Below, in pieces: positions 9,153 to 17,718 of a stretch of DNA of 46,390 nt. Positions within the stretch are counted from its first letter, which is position 1. Every line of letters begins with the position of its first letter. The notes below the pieces were generated by a model. It ran no database searches. It was not told the DNA's origin and saw only the letters and a list, made by a program, of their open reading frames with translations. A program made the position numbers and the translations under genes. The stretch comes from CAZVIJ01 sp964626735 (GTDB taxonomy: Bacteria; Patescibacteriota; Dojkabacteria; JAOAGR01), in assembly GCA_964626735.1 (NCBI GenBank), contig CAZVIJ010000006.1, forward strand, positions 1 to 46,390, written 5' to 3'.

Positions 9153-9705
9153 TCAACGCCGATGTTACTCGAATATGGTCGGTAGCCCAATTGAGATTTG
9201 TGTTCATGCACCTGCGCAAGTTTGAATTGATATGCTGCTCGCCGGTATCCGTGACGGTAAGTTGCAGCAGCTGGACGGCCGTCTCGAGAGCAGCGCGCGT
9301 CGCCGCATCGTCTATATCCGCGATCGTGTGGTCGTCATGGACGATGGTTGTTGGCTGGAGCAGGTAAAAATCGCCTTTTTCGTTTGGCGTCGTTGGGGAA
9401 ACGCCGTATACGGGTAGTAACGTCGGCAATATAATAGAATTCTTCCAATACTTATGCGGCCGTTTCGTGAAAGCGCGTTCGGCCTCGAAAACCATCAATG
9501 CGATTCCTATCAGTTTCTGGTTATGCTGCTTAAATACGCATCCCATCTTTCTCATTATGAGCTGATCTCCATGGCGAAGTGCGCTCTCCTCGGTACGGGG
9601 GAGTTCCAAATATCGGTTAAAAGTTAATTTCTTAAGCAGGTCGGGCGTCTTGGAAAAAATCGGATGACGGGAGTTGACGACAATTCTCGGCGGCGTATCT
9701 GACAT
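9142..9705 (-). CDS. Unknown 187-aa protein
   Basis: The frame is open back to 9771, but the probable start is ATG 9705: a TAAAAT box (minus strand, 9719 to 9714) ends 8 nt before it, and an earlier start would overlap the neighbouring radC gene. No domain, signal peptide or membrane helix is recognised. The composition is that of a soluble alpha/beta protein. It is divergent from radC and its stop overlaps the MurG-like gene by 11 bp. Confidence 0.65.
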   Translation of the reverse strand: MSDTPPRIVVNSRHPIFSKTPDLLKKLTFNRYLELPRTEESALRHGDQLIMRKMGCVFKQHNQKLIGIALMVFEAERAFTKRPHKYWKNSIILPTLLPVYGVSPTTPNEKGDFYLLQPTTIVHDDHTIADIDDAATRAALETAVQLLQLTVTDTGEQHINSNLRRCMNTNLNWATDHIRVTSALITA

Positions 9706-9713
9706 ATGGAGTA

Positions 9714-9752
9714 ATTTTACCATGGAGCCGGCATTACTTGCTGTGCTATACT
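9714..9752. promoter_or_regulatory. Divergent promoters between the 187-aa gene and radC
   Basis: Minus-strand TAAAAT (9719 to 9714), 8 nt from ATG 9705, and plus-strand TATACT (9747-9752), 7 nt from ATG 9760. The latter is preceded by TGC, giving an extended -10. Confidence 0.55.
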
Positions 9753-9759
9753 CGAGATT

Positions 9760-10407
9760 ATGACTATACATGAACAGCCTGAAATATTCAGGCCAAGAGA
9801 ACGATTGCTTAACTTCGGGGCGGATAACTTATCGACCGAAGACCTCATCGCTATTTTGCTTTCGTGGGGGATCAAAGGGGCAGATGTTACGAAGGTCGCC
9901 CGCGACATCGTATTGCGGTTTGGCGATCGGCTGACAGAGGCTACCGTTGAAGAACTATGCGAAATCAGGGGGCTCGGCAAGGTGAAGGCAATCCAGCTGA
10001 AAGCGGCTATAGAAATCGGCATCAGGTACTCGAACAATACGTCCAAGATAACCGTAAACAGTTCCAGGGATGCGTACACGCTGCTGCACGAATACGCGGG
10101 TAAGAAACAAGAGCACTTCCTGTTGATAACCATGAACGGGCGCAATCAGTTGATATCCAAAAAAGTGATAACGATCGGGACGCTTGATTCGAGCCTGTTC
10201 CACCCGCGCGAAATTTTTGCAGAGAGCATCGTCGACCGGGCGGCGAAGATAATCGTTGCCCACAATCATCCTTCCGGGAATCTCGATCCATCATCGAACG
10301 ACCTGATCATGACGCGCAAGATCAGGGAAGCGGGGGAGATTATCGGGATCAAGCTGGTAGATTCGCTTATTATCAGCGAAGAGGGATATCGGTCAATTGC
10401 CAATTGA
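9760..10407 (+). CDS. radC: RadC-family JAB/MPN+ domain protein
   Basis: A 215-aa protein with the usual RadC plan: an N-terminal helix-hairpin-helix region (IRGLGKVKAIQLKAAIEIG, about residues 70-88) and a C-terminal JAMM zinc metallo-fold with E151, H168-N-H170-P-S-G and D181. RadC (YeeS/YkfG-like) proteins are widespread, and some accompany mobile elements or natural transformation; the old DNA-repair role is doubtful. All metal ligands are present, so it should be a competent hydrolase fold. Its promoter is an extended -10 placed 7 nt before the ATG. Confidence 0.88.
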   Translation: MTIHEQPEIFRPRERLLNFGADNLSTEDLIAILLSWGIKGADVTKVARDIVLRFGDRLTEATVEELCEIRGLGKVKAIQLKAAIEIGIRYSNNTSKITVNSSRDAYTLLHEYAGKKQEHFLLITMNGRNQLISKKVITIGTLDSSLFHPREIFAESIVDRAAKIIVAHNHPSGNLDPSSNDLIMTRKIREAGEIIGIKLVDSLIISEEGYRSIAN

Positions 10408-10459
10408 GTGGGCTCAACGGTAAAGTTCAAGATTGATCACTGGTCAGCGAAAAAAAATA

Positions 10460-10624
10460 AAGAGGGGTTATGATTGCGAGCCTTTACTCTCTCGAACAAG
10501 AAAATGGGACTAAGGAGATTTCTAGTTCAAGATAGTTTTGATAGGCCACTCACCCCTCTTAGGAAGATGCTCATAATTTCTCGTGATACTAGATCACTTA
10601 CTTCCGCTATTTTGGTCTAGCGGA
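10460..10624 (+). other. Possible structured RNA or leader between radC and the Rieske flavoprotein gene
   Basis: No gene fits in 10408-10661. It contains three well-formed stems in a row: a perfect 9-bp closing stem (10460-10468 with 10552-10560) that encloses 83 nt with further short helices, a GTGAT/ATCAC hairpin (10583-10597) and a 7-bp TCCGCTA/TAGCGGA hairpin (10603-10624). A TTGATC-17-AATAAA promoter-like pair (10433-10461) precedes it. I could not match it to SRP RNA, 6S, tmRNA or a tRNA. It could also be only a long spacer. Confidence 0.3.
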
Positions 10625-10661
10625 GTTACAACCGCTGTCACGATTGATGTACTATATTCCC

Positions 10662-12155
10662 ATGACGCAATCCAATACTTCTGCCTGGCAGGATACCGTA
10701 TCGAAAGAATATCCATCATTGCAAAAAGATATATCGGTTGATGTCGCCGTGATCGGCGCGGGCATTACGGGAATTACGACTGCGTACGAGTTAGCCAAAC
10801 GAGGCAAGAAAGTGGTATTGCTCGACAAGGGCGATGTCTGCATGGGGGAAACCGCTTATACAACCGCATTTGTTACTGCGTACATCGATACGTCGCTAGG
10901 GGAGCTGGAGAAACGGTTTGGGCTACCTAACGTTAAGCTCGTCTGGGAATCGGGAAAGGAGGCTATCTCCCGCATCGAACAAAATGTTCGCGAACTTTCG
11001 ATCGATTGCGAATTCGTGCGATGCCCCGCATGTATTTATACGATTGACCAGACCGATATGCTCAAGAAAGAAGCTCAGATTGCCGAACACATCGGCGCGG
11101 AAATTCAATACGCAGAAGGCAGCCCGTTAGGTATTCCCGCGCAAGGATACTTGCTGGTCAACAGCCAAGCGAAGTTTCATCCGCTTAAGTACCTGAATGG
11201 ACTGCTCGACGCGTTCGAGAAGCTTGGTGGTCTCGTGTGCGAACAGACTGATGTCCAGGAAATTAAGGAGTCGGGTAACCACGTTCTGGTGACGACGCCG
11301 AACGCTGTCGTGACTGCTGAACATGCTGTCGTCGCAACGTACATTCCCATCAGCGCGCAAGGAATACTCGATACCGTTAAGCTCATATCGTACCAAAGCT
11401 ATGTCGTCGAGTTTCTGTCTGCCGAATCGAAGATTGGCGAAGGCATCCTCTGGGACACCGACGATCCCTACCATTACATCAGGGTCGACAAGGTCGGCGA
11501 TTCCTTCCGCACGATCGTTGGCGGGGAAGATCACAGGACAGGCGACTCGCATACAAATGAAGACCACTTCGGACGTTTGAGGGAATACAGCCAGTCGATC
11601 GGAATAGAGACGGATATGCTGGCACGAACGTGGAGCGGCCAGATCGCGGAAACGATCGACGGCTTGCCGTACATCGGGCTGCAGAACGGCAGGAAGCGTA
11701 CATGGGTCGCTTCGGGATTCGCGGGGAACGGAATGACCTACGGAACGATAAGCGGAACAATAATCTCAGACCTTATCACCGTAGGGGAAAATATATACGC
11801 TCAGCTTTACTCGCCGAAACGGTTCAAGGTAACTCCCGAACTTGCGTCGTATGGCGTCCACTCTGCGAAACAACTGCTCAAAGGCAAGCTTTCAAGAGGA
11901 ACAGACGGCGATATTGACGCGATTCCGGTCAATACCGGAGAGATTGTTAACCTGAACGGAAAGAAAGTTGCCGTCTACAGGGACGCTGATGGCACTATCA
12001 CGAAACTGGTACCGGTCTGTACGCATTTGGGATGTGACGTACAGTGGAATGCAAATGAAAAGACATGGGATTGCCCATGCCATGGTAGTAGGTTTGGCGC
12101 AACCGGTGAAGTGCTGAAGGGGCCGGCGCGCAAACCCTTGGAGAGAGCGGAGTGA
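10662..12155 (+). CDS. FAD-dependent oxidoreductase with C-terminal Rieske domain
   Basis: A 497-aa fusion. The N-terminal part is a DAO-type flavoprotein with the FAD-binding VIGAGITGITTAYELAKRG. The last 90 residues are a Rieske [2Fe-2S] domain with ligands C453/H455 and C471/H474, and C458/C473 placed for the stabilising disulfide. Such fusions are known in bacteria but their substrate is usually undefined. The Rieske centre suggests electron transfer to or from a carrier. The start is chosen at ATG 10662 because TACTAT (10650-10655) ends 6 nt before it; TTG 10644 and ATG 10647 would begin upstream of or at that box. Confidence 0.87.
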   Translation: MTQSNTSAWQDTVSKEYPSLQKDISVDVAVIGAGITGITTAYELAKRGKKVVLLDKGDVCMGETAYTTAFVTAYIDTSLGELEKRFGLPNVKLVWESGKEAISRIEQNVRELSIDCEFVRCPACIYTIDQTDMLKKEAQIAEHIGAEIQYAEGSPLGIPAQGYLLVNSQAKFHPLKYLNGLLDAFEKLGGLVCEQTDVQEIKESGNHVLVTTPNAVVTAEHAVVATYIPISAQGILDTVKLISYQSYVVEFLSAESKIGEGILWDTDDPYHYIRVDKVGDSFRTIVGGEDHRTGDSHTNEDHFGRLREYSQSIGIETDMLARTWSGQIAETIDGLPYIGLQNGRKRTWVASGFAGNGMTYGTISGTIISDLITVGENIYAQLYSPKRFKVTPELASYGVHSAKQLLKGKLSRGTDGDIDAIPVNTGEIVNLNGKKVAVYRDADGTITKLVPVCTHLGCDVQWNANEKTWDCPCHGSRFGATGEVLKGPARKPLERAE

Positions 12156-12392
12156 TTACTCGGACTTTTCAGCCGGTTTCTCTTCGCCTTCTGCCTTCTT
12201 TTTCTTGAGGATCGGCAAGCCGGTTCTCTTGTTCTCTTCGATCATGTACCCTTCAGGTAGTTCGTCGACGACGCCCTCCTTCTGTTCCTTCGCAAAGTAG
12301 TAGATCCTCTGCAAACGATCCCCTCGCAACTTTACCTCTTTCGTGTGGAGGTAATAGGTTGTTCCTTTAGAGTTTGTATATGTGTATGCCAT
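12156..12392 (-). CDS. Small conserved basic protein, unknown
   Basis: This 78-aa protein begins MAYTYTNSKGTTYYLH and ends in a Lys/Glu-rich tail. I know similar short proteins from CPR genomes, without a defined function; that is recollection, not a search. ATG 12392 is chosen over the upstream 12461 because it has AAGGA 8 nt before it, the only clear Shine-Dalgarno I found in this window. The gene therefore has a real leader, unlike its neighbours. Its stop abuts the Rieske gene stop, tail to tail. It may be a nucleic-acid-binding protein given its charge. Confidence 0.7.
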   Translation of the reverse strand: MAYTYTNSKGTTYYLHTKEVKLRGDRLQRIYYFAKEQKEGVVDELPEGYMIEENKRTGLPILKKKKAEGEEKPAEKSE

Positions 12393-12598
12393 TGCTTTTT
12401 TCCTTAACTCACTTTGTAGTGTAACCTGGTAACAGATAACACTATCTATTCCATGATACATACCTGGAATTTTTTTACCACTTTTACCCTGTAAATGCCT
12501 TACTTTTGCCTATACGACCGGCAAAGTTGGCGGTCGATAGAGGGGCGTGACGGCGGTCATTCCTATTTTTCCTTTGTTGGAATAGAATATGAGCCATC

Positions 12599-13495
12599 AT
12601 GGACCCAATCGTTGTTGTGGAGAACTTCTCCAAAAGCTTCGGGGGGACGCCTGTTATCAAGGACCTGAATTTCGAGGTTGGGAGCGGAGAAATATTCGCT
12701 TTCCTCGGTGCGAACGGGTCGGGTAAAACGACGACCATCCGGTGCTTGCTGCGCATTTACGAACCCGACCAGGGAAAGCTGCTGGTTGACGGCAAGCAAT
12801 ACCTTCCCGAGCATGCCTCGATACTTGGCTATTTGCCGGAAGAGCGAGGACTGTACACTTCATCGAACGTACTCGAAACAATCGTTTATTTCGGAAGGCT
12901 GAAAGGCTTGTCCCGCATGGACGCGCGGAAGTCGGCGATGGACTTCCTGAAGCGGGTAGGGCTTGAGGACAAGTCGACCACGAAGATACAGAAACTCTCG
13001 TCCGGACAACAGCAGAAAATCCAGCTTGGTATAACGGTTATCAACCGGCCGAAGCTCCTTATTCTTGACGAGCCGACGAAAGGGCTTGATCCGGTGAACC
13101 GCGGCTTGCTTTTGGACATTCTGCTTGAGCTGAATAAAGAGGGGAGTACGATATTATTCTCGACCCACCAGATGGATGAAGCCGAGCGGATTGCCGACCG
13201 GCTCCTAATGATCAAGAACGGTCAGAGAGCGCTTTACGGGAGTGTGGACGACGTTAAGCGGTCATACGGCGAGAACTCGGTCCATGTCGCGTTCAATGGA
13301 TCGTTGCCGTCCAACGAAGCGCTCTATACGTTCCATGCCGAGAACCATGCGGCGATGGTTGTCCCGAACGATGGAGTAGAGCCCAAGCAAGTACTGCAGT
13401 ATTTGGTCCAGCAAGGTGTCGATATTCGCGAATATCGCGTATCTTCGCCTTCGCTCAATGAAATATTTATCAAAGTATCGAACGATGAACAGTAA
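12599..13495 (+). CDS. ABC transporter ATP-binding subunit (NatA/CcmA type)
   Basis: This 298-aa ATPase has Walker A GANGSGKTT (about residues 38-46), the Q-loop, signature LSSGQQQKIQLG, Walker B LLILDEPTKGLD and the switch His in STHQ. A C-terminal extension of about 75 residues resembles the DrrA/NatA C-terminal domain. With the next gene it forms an ABC-2 exporter. TAGAAT at 12583-12588 lies 10 nt before the ATG. Confidence 0.92.
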   Translation: MDPIVVVENFSKSFGGTPVIKDLNFEVGSGEIFAFLGANGSGKTTTIRCLLRIYEPDQGKLLVDGKQYLPEHASILGYLPEERGLYTSSNVLETIVYFGRLKGLSRMDARKSAMDFLKRVGLEDKSTTKIQKLSSGQQQKIQLGITVINRPKLLILDEPTKGLDPVNRGLLLDILLELNKEGSTILFSTHQMDEAERIADRLLMIKNGQRALYGSVDDVKRSYGENSVHVAFNGSLPSNEALYTFHAENHAAMVVPNDGVEPKQVLQYLVQQGVDIREYRVSSPSLNEIFIKVSNDEQ

Positions 13496-14699
13496 AATTC
13501 TTTTGGTCGCGGGAAGGGAATACCTGAAAGTCATCAGGAAGCCTTCATTCTGGATAGCTACGCTATTTTTCCCGATCTTTTTCATTATCATAAGTCTTAT
13601 TTCTGGGTATTCGGCCCAGAAGTTCGAAAACAAACTAAAAAACGATGCGAAGAACGCCAAGGCGATTTTCGTATTGGATGAGTCGGGCATCATCCCCGCG
13701 TCGCAAGTCCAAGCCCCGTTCAAGCTCACTACGAACTTCGACGAAGCTCTCGGATTGGTAAAGACCGAGCAGGCAGACGCTCTGCTCTTCTATCCGAAAG
13801 ATCTCGCGTCGGCAGGGAAGATAATGGTATTTGCGCAAGACAAGGGGATTTTCCTTTCGACCCGTTTCAACGAGATCGCGCAAAATTTGGTAAAGCAGAG
13901 TATTCTGCAGGGTCTCGGCGACCAGACGAAAATCAAGGCATTCAACACCGCATACCAAGTCGACGTGAAGTCTTACAAAAAGGGCGAGGAGGTGAAGATC
14001 GGCCCCGAGACGTTTATCGTTCCGGCGATTTCGGTTATCCTGTACTTCACGCTCACTACGTTCGCCACATCGTTTCTCCTGATGAGCGTTTCGGAGGAGA
14101 AGGAGAACCGCATGATCGAAACGGTCCTGTCGCTGCTGCAGCCTAAGCAGCTCATTGCTGGCAAGATTCTCGGCCAAATCAGCATCGTCCTGACGCAATT
14201 GGGAACGCTGCTGCTCTTCATCGCAGTCGGTTTTGCCGTCGTGAAACTCAAACTCCCGTTCAACCTGAATTTGTCGGAAATTCACATAACCTTCAGGCAA
14301 GTCTTTTTCGGCCTCTTCTATACAATTTGCGGATTCCTGATCCTCTCGAACGTGATGGTCGGAGTGGGAAGTGCCATGCCGACATACAAGGAAGCGCAAA
14401 GTTTCTCGTCGATATTCATCATCATCTCGATCTTCCCGGTATATTTCACCTCGCTCCTGCTTGCCGAGCCGTCGGGCACGATTGCCAGGGTATTGAGCTA
14501 CTTTCCGTTATCATCTTCGATCATCCTCATATTCAGGAATAGCCTCGGGGAGCTTTCAAGGCTTGAGCTTGTGGCAAGTTCGGTGACGATGGTGCTGTAC
14601 GTCATCTTATCATTTATCCTTGCCTATAAGCTTTTCGAAATCGGGTCGCTCGAGTACAACAATAAGATATCGGTAAAGCGGCTGTTGGGGCGGAAATAG
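13485..14699 (+). CDS. ABC-2 type transporter permease (NatB type)
   Basis: The start is taken at ATG 13485, which overlaps the ATPase gene by 11 nt and suggests translational coupling. The 404-aa product has an N-terminal helix (about 20-43), an extracytoplasmic domain (about 45-175), and five or so C-terminal helices, the plan of ABC-2 permeases of the NatB/YhaP group. NatAB-like systems export Na+ or toxic compounds; the cargo cannot be told from sequence. The frame is open further upstream to 13416, but that would overlap the ATPase much more and lacks family support. Confidence 0.9.
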   Translation: MNSKILLVAGREYLKVIRKPSFWIATLFFPIFFIIISLISGYSAQKFENKLKNDAKNAKAIFVLDESGIIPASQVQAPFKLTTNFDEALGLVKTEQADALLFYPKDLASAGKIMVFAQDKGIFLSTRFNEIAQNLVKQSILQGLGDQTKIKAFNTAYQVDVKSYKKGEEVKIGPETFIVPAISVILYFTLTTFATSFLLMSVSEEKENRMIETVLSLLQPKQLIAGKILGQISIVLTQLGTLLLFIAVGFAVVKLKLPFNLNLSEIHITFRQVFFGLFYTICGFLILSNVMVGVGSAMPTYKEAQSFSSIFIIISIFPVYFTSLLLAEPSGTIARVLSYFPLSSSIILIFRNSLGELSRLELVASSVTMVLYVILSFILAYKLFEIGSLEYNNKISVKRLLGRK

Positions 14700-14728
14700 A
14701 TCGTATACCTGTGACTGCGCGAAAAGTA

Positions 14729-14734
14729 TAGAAT
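14729..14734 (+). promoter_or_regulatory. -10 box of the 47-aa membrane protein gene
   Basis: TAGAAT followed by ACAGGT and the ATG. The same six-base spacer ACAGGT stands between TACAAT and the ATG of the GerW-like gene at 21022. Confidence 0.5.
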
Positions 14735-14740
14735 ACAGGT

Positions 14741-14884
14741 ATGGAAGAAGAAACCAAGCAAGACTTAAAGAAGAAAGGTATGGTCATCGGCGCAATAGCG
14801 ATGCTCGCGGCAGCCCTGGCGGCGCTGCTGTTGCTCGCAAAGAAAATCGTAGGGAGCACGAAAGACGTGCGCCCCGACCGGTAA
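14741..14884 (+). CDS. Small single-span membrane protein, 47 aa
   Basis: Too short for most gene finders. It encodes a charged N-terminus (MEEETKQDLKKKG), one hydrophobic helix (about residues 14-32, Ala/Leu-rich) and a basic tail ending VRPDR. A -10 box lies 6 nt before the ATG, and the stop lies 1 nt from the convergent next gene, so it fills its space exactly. The topology suggests an N-in or N-out single-pass peptide. It follows the ABC exporter genes on the same strand and could be an accessory subunit, but nothing shows this directly. Confidence 0.62.
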   Translation: MEEETKQDLKKKGMVIGAIAMLAAALAALLLLAKKIVGSTKDVRPDR

Positions 14885-14885
14885 C

Positions 14886-15446
14886 TTACCTTACGTTGTT
14901 GGCTCCCCAAACCATCACGCCGACACCTTGGAAGTCCATTTCGAAAAGAAACGGTGCCGCAAGTTCCACAGCATTGTTTTTCATGTGCAACAATTGGCCT
15001 TCGCCGACGCCGACCACCTCGTATGGAGGCGCATCGAACCAGTACTTGGCTGCGCCAAGCAATTGATCGGCTTCGAGCGGGTTGAGCATGGTCCATACGT
15101 TAATATCTCCGGACACTGGCCCTCCCGATAGGATGAGCTGGTGGCGTTGCGGGATGACGAATTTGTCCCGCCACACGCTCGTCAGCATTGCCATTGATGC
15201 GGGATCTTCAGGGTTATCGAGTACCATGCTCGAAATCGTTACTTCCGAATGGGGACCGATAAGGACGTTGTCGATCGGCGTTAATCCGGGCAGGATAGAG
15301 AAAACGGAGGATAAATTCCCCTTAACCCTCAGCAATTTGACGATTTCCGCCTCATGCACTTTCAACATGGTGCCGAGCATTTGTATAAACGGCGTTCCCG
15401 TCTTCATCCGCTCTGCTTTTAATTCTAAAGTTGGTGATAAAGTCAT
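14886..15446 (-). CDS. Unknown 186-aa soluble protein
   Basis: No family recognised. It is predicted soluble, beta-rich, and Gly/Val-rich towards the end (GVGVMVWGANN). The start is unsure: ATG 15446 is in the longest frame, but a TAGAAT box (minus strand, 15427 to 15422) 14 nt before ATG 15407 would favour a 173-aa form beginning MKTGTPFIQML. It converges with the 47-aa gene, 1 nt apart. Confidence 0.65.
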   Translation of the reverse strand: MTLSPTLELKAERMKTGTPFIQMLGTMLKVHEAEIVKLLRVKGNLSSVFSILPGLTPIDNVLIGPHSEVTISSMVLDNPEDPASMAMLTSVWRDKFVIPQRHQLILSGGPVSGDINVWTMLNPLEADQLLGAAKYWFDAPPYEVVGVGEGQLLHMKNNAVELAAPFLFEMDFQGVGVMVWGANNVR

Positions 15447-15529
15447 AATAAAAAGATTTCAAGAGTTTTTGTAAAAATTCATCGTAGTGATGAATTGCGT
15501 GTATAATATCAAAACTCAATTTTATTTCT

Positions 15530-16621
15530 ATGCCTTCGCTAACTGCAGAATCAATCCAAAAGCACGTTAAAAAGCCGATAATCATTGTTATTCTGGTCAC
15601 CGTCCTGGTCGTTGGACTCACGTACGCCTTCGGCAGATCTCCTAAGAAAACGAACGTCGAAAAGGACATCGCCTATAACGTCGGGGAGCCTGTTAAGGCG
15701 CCCGAATTCCGCGACGGCATGACATGGATAAATTCCAAGAAACTGAGCATCGGCGACCTGAAAGGTAAAGTCGTTTTGCTCAACTTCTGGACATACTCAA
15801 GGATCGAGACGATGCTTATGCAGCCCCATCTGTCTAAATGGTGGGATCGATACCGGGACCAGGGGTTGGTGATCGTGGGCGTTCACGATGCCGAGTTCGA
15901 TTTCGAAAAGAAGGTTGAAAATATCCAGAAATGCGTAAACGCTTCGCAAATCACGTACCCGGTGGCAATAGAGAACAACTTCGAGCTTTGGCTCGATTAC
16001 GATAACCAGAACTGGCCGGCATTGTACTTCATCGATCAAAACGGCATGATCCGCCATACCGACTTTACCTCGAATAATTTCGTGAAAGACGAACTGCTCA
16101 TTCGCCAGATGCTGCAAGCAAACGGAAAGTCACTCGCGAATATTGACCCTGTCGAACAGAAGGACGAAGTCCGCAATACGGGCGTCACCGAGGAGTCGTA
16201 TGTCGGGTATGGGAGGCTTCAGAATTTCGTGAACGACAAGAGCAGAATAAACGACACCCCGGTAGCATTCAAGCTCGTCGATGAGCTGAAAAGCAGCGAA
16301 TGGAGCTTGGGCGGTACATGGACGATTAAAGAATGGCGGGCTATCGCGGGCGACGATGCGGTACTCCGAATGAAATTCACTTCCCAGAAAACCTTCGTCA
16401 TAATCGCTTCCAATCCGCAGGATAAAATTACCGTTACGATCGACGGCAAAAAGCCAAAAGATGTGCAGCTGGCCGGAAAGGACCTCAATGAAGATGGCGT
16501 GATCTTGTATCGGGAACCGGGACTCTACAACATAACAGCAGCCGAATCCGTCGTGAAGGATCGGCTGCTGGAAATGCGCGTACCGAAGAACACCAGCGTT
16601 TACGTATTTAATTTCCTATAG
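15530..16621 (+). CDS. Membrane-anchored thioredoxin-fold protein (DipZ/TlpA-like) without redox cysteines
   Basis: A 363-aa protein with an N-terminal anchor (about residues 18-35), an AhpC/TlpA thioredoxin fold (about 50-200) and a C-terminal beta domain (about 215-363) like the one following the redoxin in DipZ proteins (LGYGRxxNF-type opening, strands with WSLGGTWTI). In relatives the loop reads NFWTYSCINC; here it is NFWTYSRIET, so both cysteines of CxxC are replaced (R91, T94). Disulfide chemistry by this site is not possible. A scaffolding or ligand-binding role outside the membrane is inferred. TATAAT at 15502-15507 gives a short leader of about 15 nt. Confidence 0.85.
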   Translation: MPSLTAESIQKHVKKPIIIVILVTVLVVGLTYAFGRSPKKTNVEKDIAYNVGEPVKAPEFRDGMTWINSKKLSIGDLKGKVVLLNFWTYSRIETMLMQPHLSKWWDRYRDQGLVIVGVHDAEFDFEKKVENIQKCVNASQITYPVAIENNFELWLDYDNQNWPALYFIDQNGMIRHTDFTSNNFVKDELLIRQMLQANGKSLANIDPVEQKDEVRNTGVTEESYVGYGRLQNFVNDKSRINDTPVAFKLVDELKSSEWSLGGTWTIKEWRAIAGDDAVLRMKFTSQKTFVIIASNPQDKITVTIDGKKPKDVQLAGKDLNEDGVILYREPGLYNITAAESVVKDRLLEMRVPKNTSVYVFNFL

Positions 16622-17339
16622 CTTTCAGTTGTTCTGCAAGATATTTCGCATCATCGCGAGCCGCTTTAACGTCTTCATGCGACTCCTTTAGGGAATCCCG
16701 GGCAGACTTCAATACATCGATAAATTGCGGATATTGTTGGGGAGTGAGAGGTGCAACAGCGGTTTCGGCCTTTTCGTAATGCGATTTAGCATCCGAAAGT
16801 TTTGACGCGAGATCGGTTTGCTTTTCCTGAAGCGACTTGACGTCTTTACCTTGGCGCGATGCTTCGGTAACTTTTTGGTTGAGCTTTGCAGCCACCTCGC
16901 TGAGATGATCATGGCTGTACTCCATGGAGTCTACCGATGCGAGCATGCGGATTCGAGGCATATAGAGCATGAAGACCCGATATTCCGAAACGATAGACTT
17001 TACTTTGGTCCGCGCGGTCGCGACATCGGGAGCGGAATCTATCTGCGAACGTAACGCCGTGAGCGAATTGATTTCCGCATTAATGTCCGTGGTATATTGT
17101 GATTTTTGCGCCGTCGATAGTCGCTTTGCAGACGCCACGATAGGAATCAATGAGCTCAGCTTCTCTATACGGCGGTTAATCTCGGTATCTCCCCGTGTTC
17201 TGATAGCCGAGAGCTTGTCATTTTGTTCCTTGACCGCGGATTTTGGTGCAGTTAAAGCGCTTTGCGCAAGAGTTGCCGTCGTCGTAGCCAGTAGGCTGAA
17301 GACGGAAACGATAGCTAGTGTGATCGTTTTCTTATACAT
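16608..17339 (-). CDS. Secreted coiled-coil protein
   Basis: A 243-aa protein with a clear Sec signal peptide (residues 1-26, basic start, hydrophobic core, ending TLAQS), then almost entirely helical, Ala/Lys/Glu/Gln-rich sequence with heptad character to the C-terminus. No catalytic motif. It is the second gene of an operon: the upstream gene stops 6 nt before this ATG. Its stop overlaps the convergent thioredoxin-fold gene by 14 bp. A structural or envelope role is likely; the exact function is unknown. Confidence 0.72.
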   Translation of the reverse strand: MYKKTITLAIVSVFSLLATTTATLAQSALTAPKSAVKEQNDKLSAIRTRGDTEINRRIEKLSSLIPIVASAKRLSTAQKSQYTTDINAEINSLTALRSQIDSAPDVATARTKVKSIVSEYRVFMLYMPRIRMLASVDSMEYSHDHLSEVAAKLNQKVTEASRQGKDVKSLQEKQTDLASKLSDAKSHYEKAETAVAPLTPQQYPQFIDVLKSARDSLKESHEDVKAARDDAKYLAEQLKAIGN

Positions 17340-17345
17340 GATTGT

Positions 17346-17639
17346 TTATTCCTGAAGTGAATCAGCTGCATCCTGCAAGCTTGCGTCCGTATCGCCGATC
17401 GTAGTGCCCGCCCTTTTGATCGAAGCATCTACTTCACGAAGCAGGGTATCGATATCGGTATTCTCGTATGGGGTAGGGGAGGTTGCCTCCATATGACCAG
17501 AGGTGGTCGTTGTCTCGTACTGCGCAGTATGCGGCGTAACGGTTGTCTTCGGCTGTCGAGCGGTAACCAAGAATGCAGCAGCGGCAAGTACGATCGCGGC
17601 TACAACCACAAGCTTTATGATAGTCGATTCTTCCTTCAT
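17346..17639 (-). CDS. Small membrane-anchored protein, Thr-rich
   Basis: 97 aa: a short charged start, one hydrophobic helix (about residues 9-26), a Thr/Pro-rich linker and an acidic helical C-terminus. TACGAT (minus strand, 17651 to 17646) ends 6 nt before the ATG. Together with the secreted coiled-coil gene downstream it forms a two-gene envelope operon. The family is not recognised. Confidence 0.68.
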   Translation of the reverse strand: MKEESTIIKLVVVAAIVLAAAAFLVTARQPKTTVTPHTAQYETTTTSGHMEATSPTPYENTDIDTLLREVDASIKRAGTTIGDTDASLQDAADSLQE

Positions 17640-17645
17640 TGCCGT

Positions 17646-17713
17646 ATCGTACTATGACGACATGCAGTTTCCGTGTAAAGCCGTATCTTCGCGTGACTCC
17701 AAAGAGGTATACT
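17646..17713. promoter_or_regulatory. Divergent -10 boxes (envelope operon and acylphosphatase)
   Basis: Minus-strand TACGAT (17651 to 17646), 6 nt from ATG 17639, and plus-strand TATACT (17708-17713), 5 nt from ATG 17719. Confidence 0.5.
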
Positions 17714-17718
17714 GAATT

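Noticed and set aside
10601..10650. tRNA-like segment with GGTCTAGCGG and CTGTCACG before the Rieske gene
   Set aside because: There is no T-arm with GTTCRA or matching acceptor 3' strand, so a tRNA cannot be folded.
12448..12477. Terminator-like 6-bp hairpin followed by T's
   Set aside because: The stem is short with an 11-nt loop and lies beyond an antisense gene, so assignment to the Rieske gene is doubtful.
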